In this document: positions 27,160 to 35,676 of the stretch, piece by piece
How positions within the stretch are numbered: the stretch's first letter is position 1
How the letters are laid out: every line of letters starts with the position of its first letter
Source: Leptolyngbya sp. KIOST-1
Lineage (GTDB): Bacteria; Cyanobacteriota; Cyanobacteriia; Phormidesmidales; Phormidesmidaceae
Direction: 5' to 3'
Length of the DNA: 64,000 bases
NCBI RefSeq assembly: GCF_000763385.1
Contig: NZ_JQFA01000004.1
Coordinates: 1,178,001 to 1,242,000, forward strand
The notes under the pieces: generated by a model
Seen by the model: the letters and a program-made list of their open reading frames with translations, nothing else
What the model was told of the DNA's origin: nothing
Database searches by the model: none
Made by a program: the position numbers and the translations under genes

Positions 27160-28629
27160 ATGGTGTTCTTCTGGCTTTTGATTCTCGGTCTGGTAACCTA
27201 TGTGCTGCTTCAGCGCCGCGTTAGCCGCATCACCCGTACCCCCGTGTGGCTGCTGTGGCTGGTGATGATGCTGCCGGCCTTTATTCTCACCGGCTGGGTA
27301 ATCGCCAACGGCAGTGAAGAACCTGCCCCTACAGCTCTACTGCTGGGACTGTTTATTGCCTGCCCCATTCTGTACTGGGCGCTGATTCAAAAGGGGCGAA
27401 TTTCGGTACCTGAGAAGGCTAAGTCCGAAGCCGAGGCGACCGAGGTGAAGCGGGCGATCGCGCCCCCGCCCAAGCCCACCCTGCGCCCCATCGACAAAGA
27501 CGAAGAGGCGATGCTCCAGGGCTGCTTTCCGTGGTCGGTGTACTACCTGCAAAACATTGAGTACCGTCCCCAGGCGATGATCTGCCGGGGGCATCTGCGA
27601 GCGTCTCCTACCGTGGCCTACGACACGGTGCGGGACAACATTCGCCGCCACTTTGGCGATCGCTTTTTGGTGCTGTTTCAGGAGGGGCTGCAAGGCAAGC
27701 CGGTGTTTGCCCTGGTGCCCAACCCCCAGGCCGAGAAGGGCGATCGCCCCCAAACCCTGACCCGTCCTGGGCTGGCCCTGGGGCTGCTGCTGGTGACGCT
27801 CTTTACTACCACCGCCGTGGGCACCTACCTGGCCGGGATCACCGAAGATCAGCTCCAGGCCACGCCCGCGCTGATTTTGCAGGGGCTGCCCTACGCCCTG
27901 GGCCTGTTGGTTATTTTGGGCTGCCACGAGATGGGCCACTACCTGGCCGCCCGTCGCTACCGCATGCAGGTAACGCTGCCCTACTTTATTCCGGTGCCGT
28001 TTTTCCTGGGCACCCTGGGGGCCTTTATTCAAATGAAGTCACCGGTGCCCAATCGCCGCGCCCTGTTTGATGTCGGCATCGCCGGGCCGCTCTCGGGGCT
28101 GGTGGTGGCGGTGCCCCTTTTGCTGTGGGGGCTGAGCCAGTCTACGGTGGTGCCCATGCCCGAGGACGGCTCCAGCCTGCTGAACTTTGAGGCCCTCGAC
28201 CCCAAGGCGTCGCTGATGCTGACGCTGCTCTCCAAGCTGGTACTGGGGGCTGAGGTGGCCGCCGATCAGGCGATTCATCTGCACCCGATCGCGATCGCGG
28301 GCTGTCTGGGCCTGGTCGTTACCGCCCTCAACCTGATGCCCGTGGGCCAGCTCGACGGCGGGCACATTGTCCACGCCATGTACGGCCAGCGGGTGGGCAG
28401 CGTGGTGGGTCAGGTGGCCCGTCTGCTAGTGTTTGGCCTGGCCCTGGTGCACCCCGAGCTGATGATCTGGGCGATTCTGCTGTTCTTTATTCCAGCCGCC
28501 GACCAGCCCGCCCTCAACGACGTCAGCGAACTCGACGACCGCCGCGACTTTTTGGGGCTGCTGGCCTTGACACTGTTGGTTATGATTGTGCTGCCAGCAC
28601 CGGGCATTCTCACCCGGCTGCTGTACTAG
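27160..28629 (+). CDS. Site-2 protease family M50 membrane metalloprotease (EGY-like)
   Basis: A 489-residue polytopic protease. The zinc motif is HEMGH at about 256-260 (GCHEMGHYLAARRY), and the second metal motif is in LMPVGQLDGGHIVHAMYG. Two N-terminal membrane helices, a cytoplasmic Pro/Lys linker and a conserved domain (AMLQGCFPWSVYYLQNIEYRPQAMICRG) precede the protease core. This architecture is that of cyanobacterial homologues of plant chloroplast EGY proteases. Likely substrates are membrane-bound regulators. A coiled-coil gene begins 33 bp downstream. Confidence 0.9.
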   Translation: MVFFWLLILGLVTYVLLQRRVSRITRTPVWLLWLVMMLPAFILTGWVIANGSEEPAPTALLLGLFIACPILYWALIQKGRISVPEKAKSEAEATEVKRAIAPPPKPTLRPIDKDEEAMLQGCFPWSVYYLQNIEYRPQAMICRGHLRASPTVAYDTVRDNIRRHFGDRFLVLFQEGLQGKPVFALVPNPQAEKGDRPQTLTRPGLALGLLLVTLFTTTAVGTYLAGITEDQLQATPALILQGLPYALGLLVILGCHEMGHYLAARRYRMQVTLPYFIPVPFFLGTLGAFIQMKSPVPNRRALFDVGIAGPLSGLVVAVPLLLWGLSQSTVVPMPEDGSSLLNFEALDPKASLMLTLLSKLVLGAEVAADQAIHLHPIAIAGCLGLVVTALNLMPVGQLDGGHIVHAMYGQRVGSVVGQVARLLVFGLALVHPELMIWAILLFFIPAADQPALNDVSELDDRRDFLGLLALTLLVMIVLPAPGILTRLLY

Positions 28630-28662
28630 CCCCAGGGCTGCCTGTTGTTTTGGTTACCCGCC

Positions 28663-29055
28663 ATGTCCCAAGACTTGACCCAGTGGATTACGGAGGTGCG
28701 CACCCTCCAGCGGCAGCTGGCCGACACCCAAAAGGAGCGCGACCAGGCCTACAACAGCGCCGCCAACTGGCGCCGTCTCTACGAGACCGAAGCCCGCCAG
28801 CGCCGCGAAGACCAGGCTGAATTTGAGACCCAGCTCGAAGTGCTCCAGGCCCAGATCGCCAACGACCCCAACCGCAGCCTCGATCGCAACCTCGCCGCCG
28901 CCGACTCGCTCCAGGGGCTACAGCAACAGCTCGATGGCCTGGTGCAGCGCTGCCAGGAATTGACCGATCGCCTCCAGGCCGAGCAGCAGGCCCACGCCCA
29001 CACCCGACAAACCCTCACCTCCGCCCTCGGCGACACCTTCGACACCCTCAAGTAG
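28663..29055 (+). CDS. Coiled-coil protein, conserved hypothetical
   Basis: A 130-residue protein, almost wholly predicted coiled coil (VRTLQRQLADTQKERDQAYNSAANWRRLYETEA, LEVLQAQIANDPN, LQGLQQQLDGLVQRCQELTDRLQAEQQ). Such short coiled-coil proteins recur in cyanobacteria without a known role. It starts 33 bp after the site-2 protease on the same strand, so the two are probably one transcript. The ATG at 28663 is preferred over the codon at 28645, which adds only untypical residues. Confidence 0.75.
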   Translation: MSQDLTQWITEVRTLQRQLADTQKERDQAYNSAANWRRLYETEARQRREDQAEFETQLEVLQAQIANDPNRSLDRNLAAADSLQGLQQQLDGLVQRCQELTDRLQAEQQAHAHTRQTLTSALGDTFDTLK

Positions 29056-29079
29056 CGCCCTTCCTCACGGCCCGACATG

Positions 29080-29156
29080 CCACGACAAAACCCGGGGCTC
29101 CTTTGAATTAAGCCAAGCAGAATGGCCATTCATAATTACCCTGGGTTTTGTTGTGG
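29080..29156. repeat. Long-loop inverted repeat between convergent genes
   Basis: An 18-nt arm (29080-29097) is complementary at 16 positions to 29139-29156, with a loop of about 41 nt. It lies between the coiled-coil gene and the convergent NCS2 permease and may terminate both. Confidence 0.55.
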
Positions 29157-29210
29157 TTCCTGATTAGGTCAGGGAGGATGGTTCGTTGGGCCGCTAATTG
29201 ATGACAGCCC

Positions 29211-30602
29211 CTAGCCCCCCGCCACGAAGATGTAGCGCAGCAGGAAGATCGCCGCCAAAATCCACATGCCGACGGTGGTTTGGTTGGTTTTGCCCTGGAA
29301 GGCTTTGATTAGCGGAAAGGCAATCAGGCCCATGGCCAGACCCTCGGCGATCGAGAACGCCAGCGGCATCATCAGGATGGTGAGAAAGGCCGCGATCGCA
29401 TCGGCGGGTTCATCCCAGTCAATGTTCTTGGCCCCCGACATCATCAGCACCCCAACGATGACCAGTGCCGGAGCGGTGGCAAAGGCGGGAATGCCCTGGA
29501 GCAGCGGAATAAACAGCACCGATGCGAAAAACAGCGCCGCCGCCACCAGGGCCGTAAACCCGGTACGCCCGCCCTCGGCAATGCCCGAGGCCGACTCGAT
29601 GTAGGTGGTCACGGTGGAGGTCCCCAGCACGGCCCCTGCGGTGGTACCCACGGCATCGGCCATAAAGGCCTTTTCCACCCGCGGGAATGAGCCGTCCTCC
29701 CGGATATAGCCCGCCTTGGACCCCAGGCCGGTCAGCGTGCCGATGGTGTCAAACAGATCCACAAACAGGAAGACGAAGATAATGCTCACCATCTCCCAGA
29801 AGTTGATGCGGAAGAGTTCGCCCAGCCCCACAAAGGCCTGACCAAACAGGTCGGTGGGGGCCTGGGGTACCGCCATCAACCCGCTGGGCCAAGGGGACAC
29901 GCCCAATACCCAGGAGAGAATGGCGGTGCCCAGAATGCCCCACAGCAGCGCCCCGGTCACCCGACGGGCAAAGAGTGCCCCGGTAATGGCCAGGCCCAGC
30001 AGGGCCATAGCGGGCTCGGGCGCTCGCAGGTTGCCCAGGGTGGTAAAGGTCGCCTCTGAGGGCACAATAATGCCCGCCCCCTTGAGGGCGATGTAGGCAA
30101 TAAACAGCCCAATTCCGGCGGTGGTGGCGTGTTTCACCGCATCGGGAATCGCCGCTACGATCTTGCTGCGCAGGTTGGTGATGGTCATGAGGATGAAGAT
30201 AATTCCCTCAATGAACACCGCCGCCAGGGCCACCCGCCAGTCGATCCCCAGACCGAGCACCACGGTAAAGGCAAAGTAGGCGTTGATGCCCATGCCCGGT
30301 GCCAGGGCAAAGGGCAGCTTGGCGTAGAGCGCCATAATCAGCGTGGCCAGGGCGGCAGAAAGGCCCGTGGCCACCACCAGTTCGCCAAACAAATCTCCCG
30401 ACTCGTTCAGAAAGACCGCATTGGACAAAATGGCCGGATTCACAATCAGGATGTAGGCCATGGTCACAAACGTGGTCAGCCCGGCCAGCGCCTCGGTGCG
30501 AAAGCTGGTGCGATGGGCGGCAAAATCAAAAAACTCCGCAATTTTGTTGCCTGGCCCCGCCGTAGGGGGCGACTGGGGCAGTTGTTCAGTCGGCTGGGTC
30601 AC
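29211..30602 (-). CDS. NCS2 family purine permease (AzgA/GhxP type)
   Basis: A 463-residue transporter with 12-14 membrane helices, of the subgroup importing adenine, guanine or hypoxanthine. Diagnostic sequences are LAGLTTFVTMAYILIVNPAIL, APGMGINAYFAF, FLFVDLFDTIGTLTGLGSKAGY and ESASGIAEGGRTGFTAL. The start is the GTG at 30602, because AAGGAG sits exactly 7 nt upstream. The frame continues 16 codons further but lacks a better start. It is the only gene of its operon. Confidence 0.9.
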   Translation of the reverse strand: MTQPTEQLPQSPPTAGPGNKIAEFFDFAAHRTSFRTEALAGLTTFVTMAYILIVNPAILSNAVFLNESGDLFGELVVATGLSAALATLIMALYAKLPFALAPGMGINAYFAFTVVLGLGIDWRVALAAVFIEGIIFILMTITNLRSKIVAAIPDAVKHATTAGIGLFIAYIALKGAGIIVPSEATFTTLGNLRAPEPAMALLGLAITGALFARRVTGALLWGILGTAILSWVLGVSPWPSGLMAVPQAPTDLFGQAFVGLGELFRINFWEMVSIIFVFLFVDLFDTIGTLTGLGSKAGYIREDGSFPRVEKAFMADAVGTTAGAVLGTSTVTTYIESASGIAEGGRTGFTALVAAALFFASVLFIPLLQGIPAFATAPALVIVGVLMMSGAKNIDWDEPADAIAAFLTILMMPLAFSIAEGLAMGLIAFPLIKAFQGKTNQTTVGMWILAAIFLLRYIFVAGG

Positions 30603-30752
30603 AGTAGCACTCCTTGTGAATGGATAGATGGTTGGCCGATATAGACCCACAAGGCCAATAGTCTCAGCCCCCAGTCCACGACATCTACCCCGTTCAATCT
30701 GTTGTCTGTGCTACAATTGCCCATTTTTGACGCATACTGTAACGTCCTTAGC

Positions 30753-30770
30753 CTCTGCCTTTCGGCAGAG
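30753..30770. repeat. Short perfect hairpin upstream of the purine permease
   Basis: CTCTGCC-TTTC-GGCAGAG, a 7-bp stem with a 4-nt loop, lies in the 240 bp between the small membrane ORF and the permease. There is no U tract. Confidence 0.4.
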
Positions 30771-30837
30771 CTAGGTCCACAGCGCATCTGGTCTTCAAGG
30801 ACATCGGGGGGGCATTCGGGGGCGGAACTGGCCGGGC

Positions 30838-30945
30838 TCACTTGCGCCAGGGCCAGCGTGTTCCCATTTCGGTTGCCGCCGACCAGACCAGGTAGAGGGC
30901 TAGCACCCCAACACCAATCAAAAAAGGGGCAAAGTCATCGGGCAT
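30838..30945 (-). CDS. Possible 35-residue single-helix membrane protein
   Basis: This short ORF encodes MPDDFAPFLIGVGVLALYLV followed by WSAATEMGTRWPWRK. It has an acidic N-terminus, one hydrophobic helix and a basic aromatic C-terminus, the general layout of small thylakoid subunits. I do not recognise it as any named Psa, Psb, Pet or Ndh protein. An in-frame ATG two codons upstream is also possible. No good ribosome site is visible. It lies between tRNA-Ser and the permease. Confidence 0.4.
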   Translation of the reverse strand: MPDDFAPFLIGVGVLALYLVWSAATEMGTRWPWRK

Positions 30946-31060
30946 CGTCATGCAGGATTGAAACAGCTTCGGGGCGCGATCGCAGGCTTCGAGTCCGGGG
31001 TCTGAACCCCAGCACCAGTAATTCTGAAATCCAGGGCCTGAAACAGATGTTCAGCCAGTA

Positions 31061-31144
31061 CGGAGAGGGTGGGATTCGAACCCACGGTCCTTTTGGGACA
31101 TCCGATTTCAAGTCGGACGCATTCGACCACTCTGCCACCTCTCC
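31061..31144 (-). tRNA. tRNA-Ser (anticodon UGA)
   Basis: On the minus strand the acceptor arm GGAGAGG pairs with CCTCTCC, followed by discriminator G. The anticodon arm TCCGA-CTTGAAA-TCGGA has TGA in the loop. The long variable arm TGTCCCAAAAGGACC is typical of type II tRNAs, and the T arm is GTGGG-TTCGAAT-CCCAC. CCA is not encoded. Confidence 0.97.
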
Positions 31145-31421
31145 AGGGGGGGATGACTGCTACCAGGGCAGTACTTCTAATCTGTTATATCACTCCGCTG
31201 GCCTCTGTCGGGGGGCGTGCTTGCCTGCTGACTAAACTACCCCATGCCTGTCGAGGGTGTGACAGACAATTCACAGGCACACCGCCGACCTTTGAAATCG
31301 CCTCCCTTCGTCACAATGTTTCACATTAATCACGCTTAATCTTTGGAGCCACAGCGCCACTGTCCCATAGCCTGAACGGCTTACCGGTGGCCATATCATG
31401 TCGGCCTACTACTAAACGCTA

Positions 31422-32075
31422 ATGAGTCAATCCATGTTCTCGACCTGGCCTGTTTCCCTTAGTGCCCCTAAGTCTGCTGTCAAGCCTGAACAGTTGACCA
31501 GCACAGAACTGGTAGCCCTTTGCCAGCAGCGGCTGCGGCCCGAGCGAACCATGTTCGCCGAACTTCTGCGCCGCCACCAAAGTCATGTAGATAAGCTGCT
31601 CTACCACCTGGCCCCCGATTGGACAGACCGGGCTGACCTGGCCCAGGAGGTCTGGATTCGGGTGTACCGCAACATGCGTCGATTAAACGACCCGGCTAAG
31701 TTCAAAGGCTGGCTGGGCCGCATCACCACCAACTTGTTTTACGACGAACTGCGTCGCCGGAAGCGCAACCGAGCTACCCTCTCCCTCGACGCCCCGCTGG
31801 CGTTGGAAGATGGCAGCATTGACTGGGATGTTCCCGCCAGTGCTCCCGGACCTGTGGACACCATGATGACGCGGGAATTTTACGACCAGCTGCACCGCGC
31901 CATTGCCGATCTGCCCGAGGTATTTCGCACGACCATTGTGCTGCGGGAGATCCAGGGCCTTTCCTACGAAGAGATTGCCGATATGACCGGCGTGTCTTTG
32001 GGTACTGTAAAGTCTCGGATTGCTCGAGCCCGGCAACGTCTCCAGGCTGATTTGCAGCCCTACCTGGGCTACTAA
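31422..32075 (+). CDS. sigG: ECF-type sigma factor SigG
   Basis: A 217-residue group 3/ECF sigma factor with only region 2 (DLAQEVWIRVYRNMRRLNDPAKFKGWLGRITTNLFYDELRRRKR) and region 4 (LPEVFRTTIVLREIQGLSYEEIADMTGVSLGTVKSRIARARQRL). Its closest recalled counterpart is cyanobacterial SigG, which is involved in envelope and light stress and is held by a membrane anti-sigma factor encoded next door. That arrangement is present here, the next gene being a ZAS-like membrane protein. Confidence 0.85.
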   Translation: MSQSMFSTWPVSLSAPKSAVKPEQLTSTELVALCQQRLRPERTMFAELLRRHQSHVDKLLYHLAPDWTDRADLAQEVWIRVYRNMRRLNDPAKFKGWLGRITTNLFYDELRRRKRNRATLSLDAPLALEDGSIDWDVPASAPGPVDTMMTREFYDQLHRAIADLPEVFRTTIVLREIQGLSYEEIADMTGVSLGTVKSRIARARQRLQADLQPYLGY

Positions 32076-32382
32076 CCTCAATTTATCAAAGGTCCGTCGG
32101 TAGGGTGCTCTGCCAATTCCTGTCTACCATTTGCGAACCAACAATATCCCGGCGGCGCAAGCGTAGAGAACTTTGTAACCTCTTAAACCTTTCCCTCCGG
32201 CTTCTATCTAAGGAATTATGTTTTATCGATTAGAAATGCCCCCCAGAGGTTACCGATTTTGAGGTGTTGGCATTATGATCAGTACCGGCGGCAAAAATCC
32301 ATGCCTGGGTTCCTATCCAACTGGATTTTATAGACTGCTTGGATCGTCGGTTTAGTAGCTTATTTCAGGTGTTGTTTTTGGT
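32076..32382. other. 307-bp spacer between sigG and its anti-sigma gene
   Basis: Unusually long for a sigma/anti-sigma pair. It is AT-richer than the surroundings and holds no supported gene. It may carry a separate promoter for the anti-sigma factor. Confidence 0.35.
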
Positions 32383-32952
32383 ATGACTACCTCTCCCTAC
32401 ACGCCTAATGCGGTTCAGGCCTCCTCCCCTCGGGGGGGTAGCCCAGATGAATCATCGAATTCACCTGCGCCTTGCTGTCATGACTTAGATGCCACTAAGC
32501 GCGATCGCTTCGAATTGCTCAGCGCTTACCTCGATGGCGAGGTTACCCCCGAAGAACGCCAGCAGGTACTCTGCTGGATTCAAAACGACGATGGGGTCCG
32601 CAGCCTTTACAACCGGTTGCTGGCGCTGCGCCAGGGAATGCGCAGTCAAAGCATTGCCCCTAGCTGCGACGCAGAAGCAACTTTAGTGGGCGTATTTCAC
32701 AGCTTCAACCGTCGCCTCAGGCTAGCCACTATGGCCAGTGCTGGGGTGGCGGCCATTGGCGTGATCAATCTCCTCTCGGGGTCGGGAATGGGCAATCCTG
32801 CTTGGCGCCTGACCAGTGTGGCCCAACCCGAGACCCTGCAAATTGCCCTTGACAAACCGGCCTTTCCAATCCCTGAGACCTCCTCGGGGATTGTTACCGA
32901 TGTTGTTAGTCCCCTTGAGGCCGGCGGTTTGCCAGTCGATCCTGAACTGTAG
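32383..32952 (+). CDS. Anti-sigma factor of SigG (membrane-anchored)
   Basis: A 189-residue protein. The cytoplasmic N-terminal half contains the anti-sigma signature RFELLSAYLDGEVTPEERQQVLCWIQND. Residues about 108-130 form one membrane helix (MASAGVAAIGVINLLSG). The remainder is predicted to be extracytoplasmic. The canonical zinc-binding HxxxCxxC motif is not evident. Position and architecture match the anti-SigG gene of other cyanobacteria. It would sequester SigG until released by an envelope or redox signal. Confidence 0.8.
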   Translation: MTTSPYTPNAVQASSPRGGSPDESSNSPAPCCHDLDATKRDRFELLSAYLDGEVTPEERQQVLCWIQNDDGVRSLYNRLLALRQGMRSQSIAPSCDAEATLVGVFHSFNRRLRLATMASAGVAAIGVINLLSGSGMGNPAWRLTSVAQPETLQIALDKPAFPIPETSSGIVTDVVSPLEAGGLPVDPEL

Positions 32953-33011
32953 ACGGCTGACCAACCCGTGCTGTGCAACGGGTACAGCGTCATACAACCG
33001 CTATGCATAGG

Positions 33012-33044
33012 AGGCCTCATCACTCATCAAAAGTGGCGAGGCCT
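33012..33044. terminator. Hairpin after the anti-sigma gene
   Basis: AGGCCTC at 33012-33018 pairs perfectly with GAGGCCT at 33038-33044 across a 19-nt loop, 60 bp after the stop codon. There is no clear U tract. Confidence 0.4.
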
Positions 33045-33103
33045 AACGTTTGTGAAGATAACTCCCTGGTGCTCTGTCAAACCTAAGTTTCTAGGCTACA
33101 GCT

Positions 33104-33133
33104 ATAGCTAAAACTTTTATAGCTAAAACTTTT
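33104..33133. repeat. 15-bp tandem duplication over the ndhO stop codon
   Basis: ATAGCTAAAACTTTT occurs twice in a row (33104-33118 and 33119-33133). The right copy holds the last codons and stop of ndhO, so the left copy is a duplicated gene end. Confidence 0.8.
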
Positions 33134-33341
33134 CCAGCTGATCGAGGCGCAGCCAGATGTTTGGGGTTGGCATTTGCCCAAACTTGACCAGAGCATAGTC
33201 GTCGCTAGTGTCTACAATTTCGCCCTTGGTTTCAAACAGGTAGGGGGGAAACCGGGTATCACTGGCGGTAGCTTCCAGACTGTTTTCCAGTTTTTCACGC
33301 ACGGCGCGCACCATATCGCCCCGTTTCAACGCTGCTGCCAT
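33123..33341 (-). CDS. ndhO: NAD(P)H-quinone oxidoreductase subunit O
   Basis: A 72-residue subunit of the cyanobacterial NDH-1 complex in thylakoid membranes, active in cyclic electron flow and respiration. The sequence [35 protein letters not shown] and [15 protein letters not shown] is NdhO throughout. The ATG at 33341 gives the family's usual length. The longer frame to 33386 adds 15 non-conserved residues. Confidence 0.93.
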   Translation of the reverse strand: MAAALKRGDMVRAVREKLENSLEATASDTRFPPYLFETKGEIVDTSDDYALVKFGQMPTPNIWLRLDQLEKF

Positions 33342-33456
33342 AACTTCAACGTGCCACTTGCTATCAACCTCAGCCTTACTGTACACGAAATTGTTCGCTT
33401 AGGGCCTGGCGACAACCCCTTTCCCTATCGTCACACCTGGTCCCTACCGCTGACCC

Positions 33457-34305
33457 CTACCGCTGACACTGGGGGCAGTAGTGGGCCGATCGCCCCGCCA
33501 GCTTGAGGCGACGAATAGGCGTTTCACAGACTCGACAGGGTTGTCCGTCGCGGTCGTATACCCAGGCTACGCCACCGTAGTTGCCGTTGATGCCGTAGAT
33601 GTCGCGGTAGTCGCTAAAGGTGGTGCCCCCCGATTCAATACTGGTAGTTAACACCTTGAGGATGGCGCTGTGGAGCCGTTCCAGGCGCTGGGGACCAATC
33701 CGATCGCTGGGGGTGAGCGGGCGCAGACCACTTAAAAACAGCGCCTCATCGGCGTAGATATTGCCCAGGCCCGCCACCAGGGCCTGGTCTAGGAGCGCAT
33801 TTTTGATCGGGCGGCGGCTGCGGGCCAGCCGCTGGCGCAGGTAGGCGACGGAGAACTGGTCATCAAAAGGTTCTGGACCCAGGAGCCGCAGCCCCGTCAT
33901 GATAGTGTCCGGGGCGGTGTCGGGGGGTACCCACCAGAGGCGGCCAAAGGTGCGCTGATCGACGTAGCGGAGTTCACGGTTGTCGCTCAGCCACAGGCGC
34001 ACCCGGCAGTGGGCCTGCACTGGCGTTTCGGGGTCGAGCCACAGTAGTTGACCCGTCATGCGCAGGTGGACCCCCAGATAGCCTCCAGCACCGCCGTCGG
34101 GACGGGTCAGCTGCCCCAGCAGATACTTGCCCCGCCGGTGCCAGTCGCTCAGGGTTGAGCCCGTAATGCCGGATAGAAATGTGGCGACCTGGGCAGGATG
34201 GGCGATCGCTCGATCCAGCAGCACCTGCCCGCCCTCCAGCCGGTGCCCTGGCGTTACTCGGGCCAGCCCCCGTCGCACAGTTTCAACTTCTGGTAGTTCT
34301 GGCAC
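33457..34305 (-). CDS. mutM: Formamidopyrimidine-DNA glycosylase (Fpg/MutM)
   Basis: A 282-residue base-excision repair enzyme that removes 8-oxoguanine and cleaves the abasic site. The catalytic N-terminus is MPELPEVETVRRGL, with Pro2 as nucleophile and Glu3. The intercalating and helix-two-turn-helix region includes LVAGLGNIYADEALFLSGLRP. The C-terminal zinc finger has Cys pairs (RDGQPCRVCETPIRR and HYCPQCQR). All essential residues are present. It is relevant to photo-oxidative damage in a phototroph. Confidence 0.95.
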   Translation of the reverse strand: MPELPEVETVRRGLARVTPGHRLEGGQVLLDRAIAHPAQVATFLSGITGSTLSDWHRRGKYLLGQLTRPDGGAGGYLGVHLRMTGQLLWLDPETPVQAHCRVRLWLSDNRELRYVDQRTFGRLWWVPPDTAPDTIMTGLRLLGPEPFDDQFSVAYLRQRLARSRRPIKNALLDQALVAGLGNIYADEALFLSGLRPLTPSDRIGPQRLERLHSAILKVLTTSIESGGTTFSDYRDIYGINGNYGGVAWVYDRDGQPCRVCETPIRRLKLAGRSAHYCPQCQR

Positions 34306-34444
34306 CGCCTAAACCCTGGGCCCTGGCCTCACGATAGTGTGTCTTTGTACTATAGCAACGTCCAGCCCCAGGGGAGGCGCACGACTGCCATGGCAGGGGC
34401 AGACTCTGGCACCGGAAAACGGGCAGCGATCGCCCCCAACAGCA

Positions 34445-34470
34445 AAGGCCTGCGCCGAAGCACAGGCCTT
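34445..34470. terminator. Hairpin in the mutM-psaE interval
   Basis: AAGGCCTG (34445-34452) pairs perfectly with CAGGCCTT (34463-34470) around a 10-nt loop, 135 bp after the psaE stop on the minus strand. Confidence 0.4.
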
Positions 34471-34572
34471 AAACCGCAATATTACCCTGTTCAATGTATC
34501 CCTATCGAGGGAACGGGAACCGGAGCACAGGGCCAATACCCCTGGAAGCTGAATCCTGGGTGAAGGAACTCA

Positions 34573-34589
34573 GCTCTCCGAGGGAGAGC
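34573..34589 (-). terminator. Hairpin directly after psaE
   Basis: GCTCTCC-GAG-GGAGAGC, a tight perfect hairpin 15 bp beyond the psaE stop. It has no U tract, so it may protect the 3' end rather than terminate. Confidence 0.4.
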
Positions 34590-34604
34590 CAACGGGAGGG
34601 CTTC

Positions 34605-34817
34605 CTAAGCCTTCTTAGCGGCCTTGGGAGCTTCAACTTCTTGAAGCTCAGACAGCGCGAAGTTGTTGGTGTTGATACCGGCGTAATTGACCTGATCAAA
34701 GCGCACGACGGCGGGGTACTTAATGCCGCTCTGGTCGATGGTGGCAACGGTGCCGACTTCCCGATACCAGTACGACTCTTTACGCAAAATGCGGACTTTA
34801 GAACCACGTTGAACCAT
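34605..34817 (-). CDS. psaE: Photosystem I reaction centre subunit IV (PsaE)
   Basis: A 70-residue SH3-fold extrinsic subunit on the stromal/cytoplasmic face of PSI, needed for ferredoxin docking and cyclic electron flow. The sequence [39 protein letters not shown] and [18 protein letters not shown] is diagnostic. An Ala/Lys-rich tail (APKAAKKA) ends the protein. The start is the ATG at 34817, with AGAGGG about 9 nt upstream. Confidence 0.95.
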   Translation of the reverse strand: MVQRGSKVRILRKESYWYREVGTVATIDQSGIKYPAVVRFDQVNYAGINTNNFALSELQEVEAPKAAKKA

Positions 34818-35159
34818 GAACAATGCCCTCTTGAAAAATCAATATTAATGGCAGATTGCCCAGGCCAAGCCGCAGCCAGGGCTAATCGCAGAAAGCCCAT
34901 GACCAAGCTTGGATAGGGGGTTATTCCATGCCACCAGATTACTACGACAGCCCCAATCTCACGGCCCTGGAGGGTTTAAGTTTTATTGCAAACCCGCCAG
35001 GCGGATCCATTTACTTCCAGAGTATTGTCGGCAGGGCGATCGCGGCCGTACCCAGGGGCGCTCAGCGGCACCGCAGCCAGCAGAGCGATGGTCCCGGTCA
35101 GTCGATAAATGGCGATAAATATTTTCTGGCAGAAATTTTGTTCATATTTCGCAACACTT
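34818..35159. other. Divergent intergenic region between psaE and the PSII assembly-like cluster
   Basis: About 340 bp between divergent photosynthesis-related units. An 80-codon plus-strand ORF at 34928 has no ribosome site or recognisable sequence, and I do not accept it. The AT-rich stretch at 34840-34850 (ATATTAAT) could be the psaE -10 region. Confidence 0.4.
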
Positions 35160-35179
35160 GGGCACACTAAATCTGTCAC
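35160..35179 (+). promoter_or_regulatory. Shared 20-bp upstream motif, copy 1
   Basis: GGGCACACTAAATCTGTCAC ends 26 bp before the first phycobilisome-fold gene. It matches 17 of 20 positions of the motif at 35958-35977, which ends 30 bp before the first V4R gene. This may be a shared promoter -10 region or operator. Confidence 0.5.
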
Positions 35180-35205
35180 TGCTTTTCACGGGAGTTCTTT
35201 TCGCC

Positions 35206-35676
35206 ATGCTGACCAATATCGAGGCCCTAGTGCAGGCCACCGACGGCCGCTACGCCTCCGACCAGGAGCTGCTATTTTTTCAGACCTACCTGTCTACGGT
35301 CGGCATTCGGCTGCGGGCCTACCAAAAAATTCAGGCTGCCGAGCAGCAGATCATCGCCCAGGTGATGGCCCGACTCAAAGCCCAAAAGCCCAACGTGTTT
35401 CAAATTGGCGATCAGGATTTAACCGCCAAATGGCAGCGAGACACGGTGCGGGTGCTGCGCTATAGCGCCATGGCGCTGCTACTGGATGACCCCGATCGCT
35501 TCAAAGACAACCTGCTGAGCTGGTTCCAGACCATCATGCGAGCCTTCGGAGCCCAGGAGAGCTGCGAACTCACCTACGCCGCCATGCAGGCGGTTATGCC
35601 CCAGTTTCTCAACGCCGAAGAACTCAAGCTGTTTTTGCCCATTCTGGAGCTGAGCCGGATTACCCTGGGGCAGTAG
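35206..35676 (+). CDS. Bilin-less phycobilisome-fold protein 1 (PSII assembly-like cluster)
   Basis: A 156-residue protein with the globin-like phycobiliprotein fold: an N-terminal region LQ-TYLSTVGIRLRAYQKIQAAEQQI, then WQRDTVRVLRYSAMALLLDDP, which aligns with the C-x-R-D-x-x-x-x-LRY chromophore segment of phycobiliproteins. The bilin-binding Cys is Trp, so no bilin can be thioether-linked. Paralogous to the gene at 37098 and similar to Synechocystis slr0146 as I recall it. It has its own upstream motif and is followed by 331 bp. The ATG at 35206 has GGAG 11 nt upstream. Confidence 0.75.
   Translation: MLTNIEALVQATDGRYASDQELLFFQTYLSTVGIRLRAYQKIQAAEQQIIAQVMARLKAQKPNVFQIGDQDLTAKWQRDTVRVLRYSAMALLLDDPDRFKDNLLSWFQTIMRAFGAQESCELTYAAMQAVMPQFLNAEELKLFLPILELSRITLGQ

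Larger units (their letters stand above)
34306..34604. other. Intergenic region between mutM and psaE
   Basis: No supported gene. It holds two perfect hairpins, described separately, which may end the psaE transcript. Confidence 0.4.

Noticed and set aside
34928-35170. 80-codon ORF between psaE and the PSII assembly-like cluster
   Set aside because: No ribosome site or hydrophobic/structured pattern, and it overlaps the shared upstream motif.
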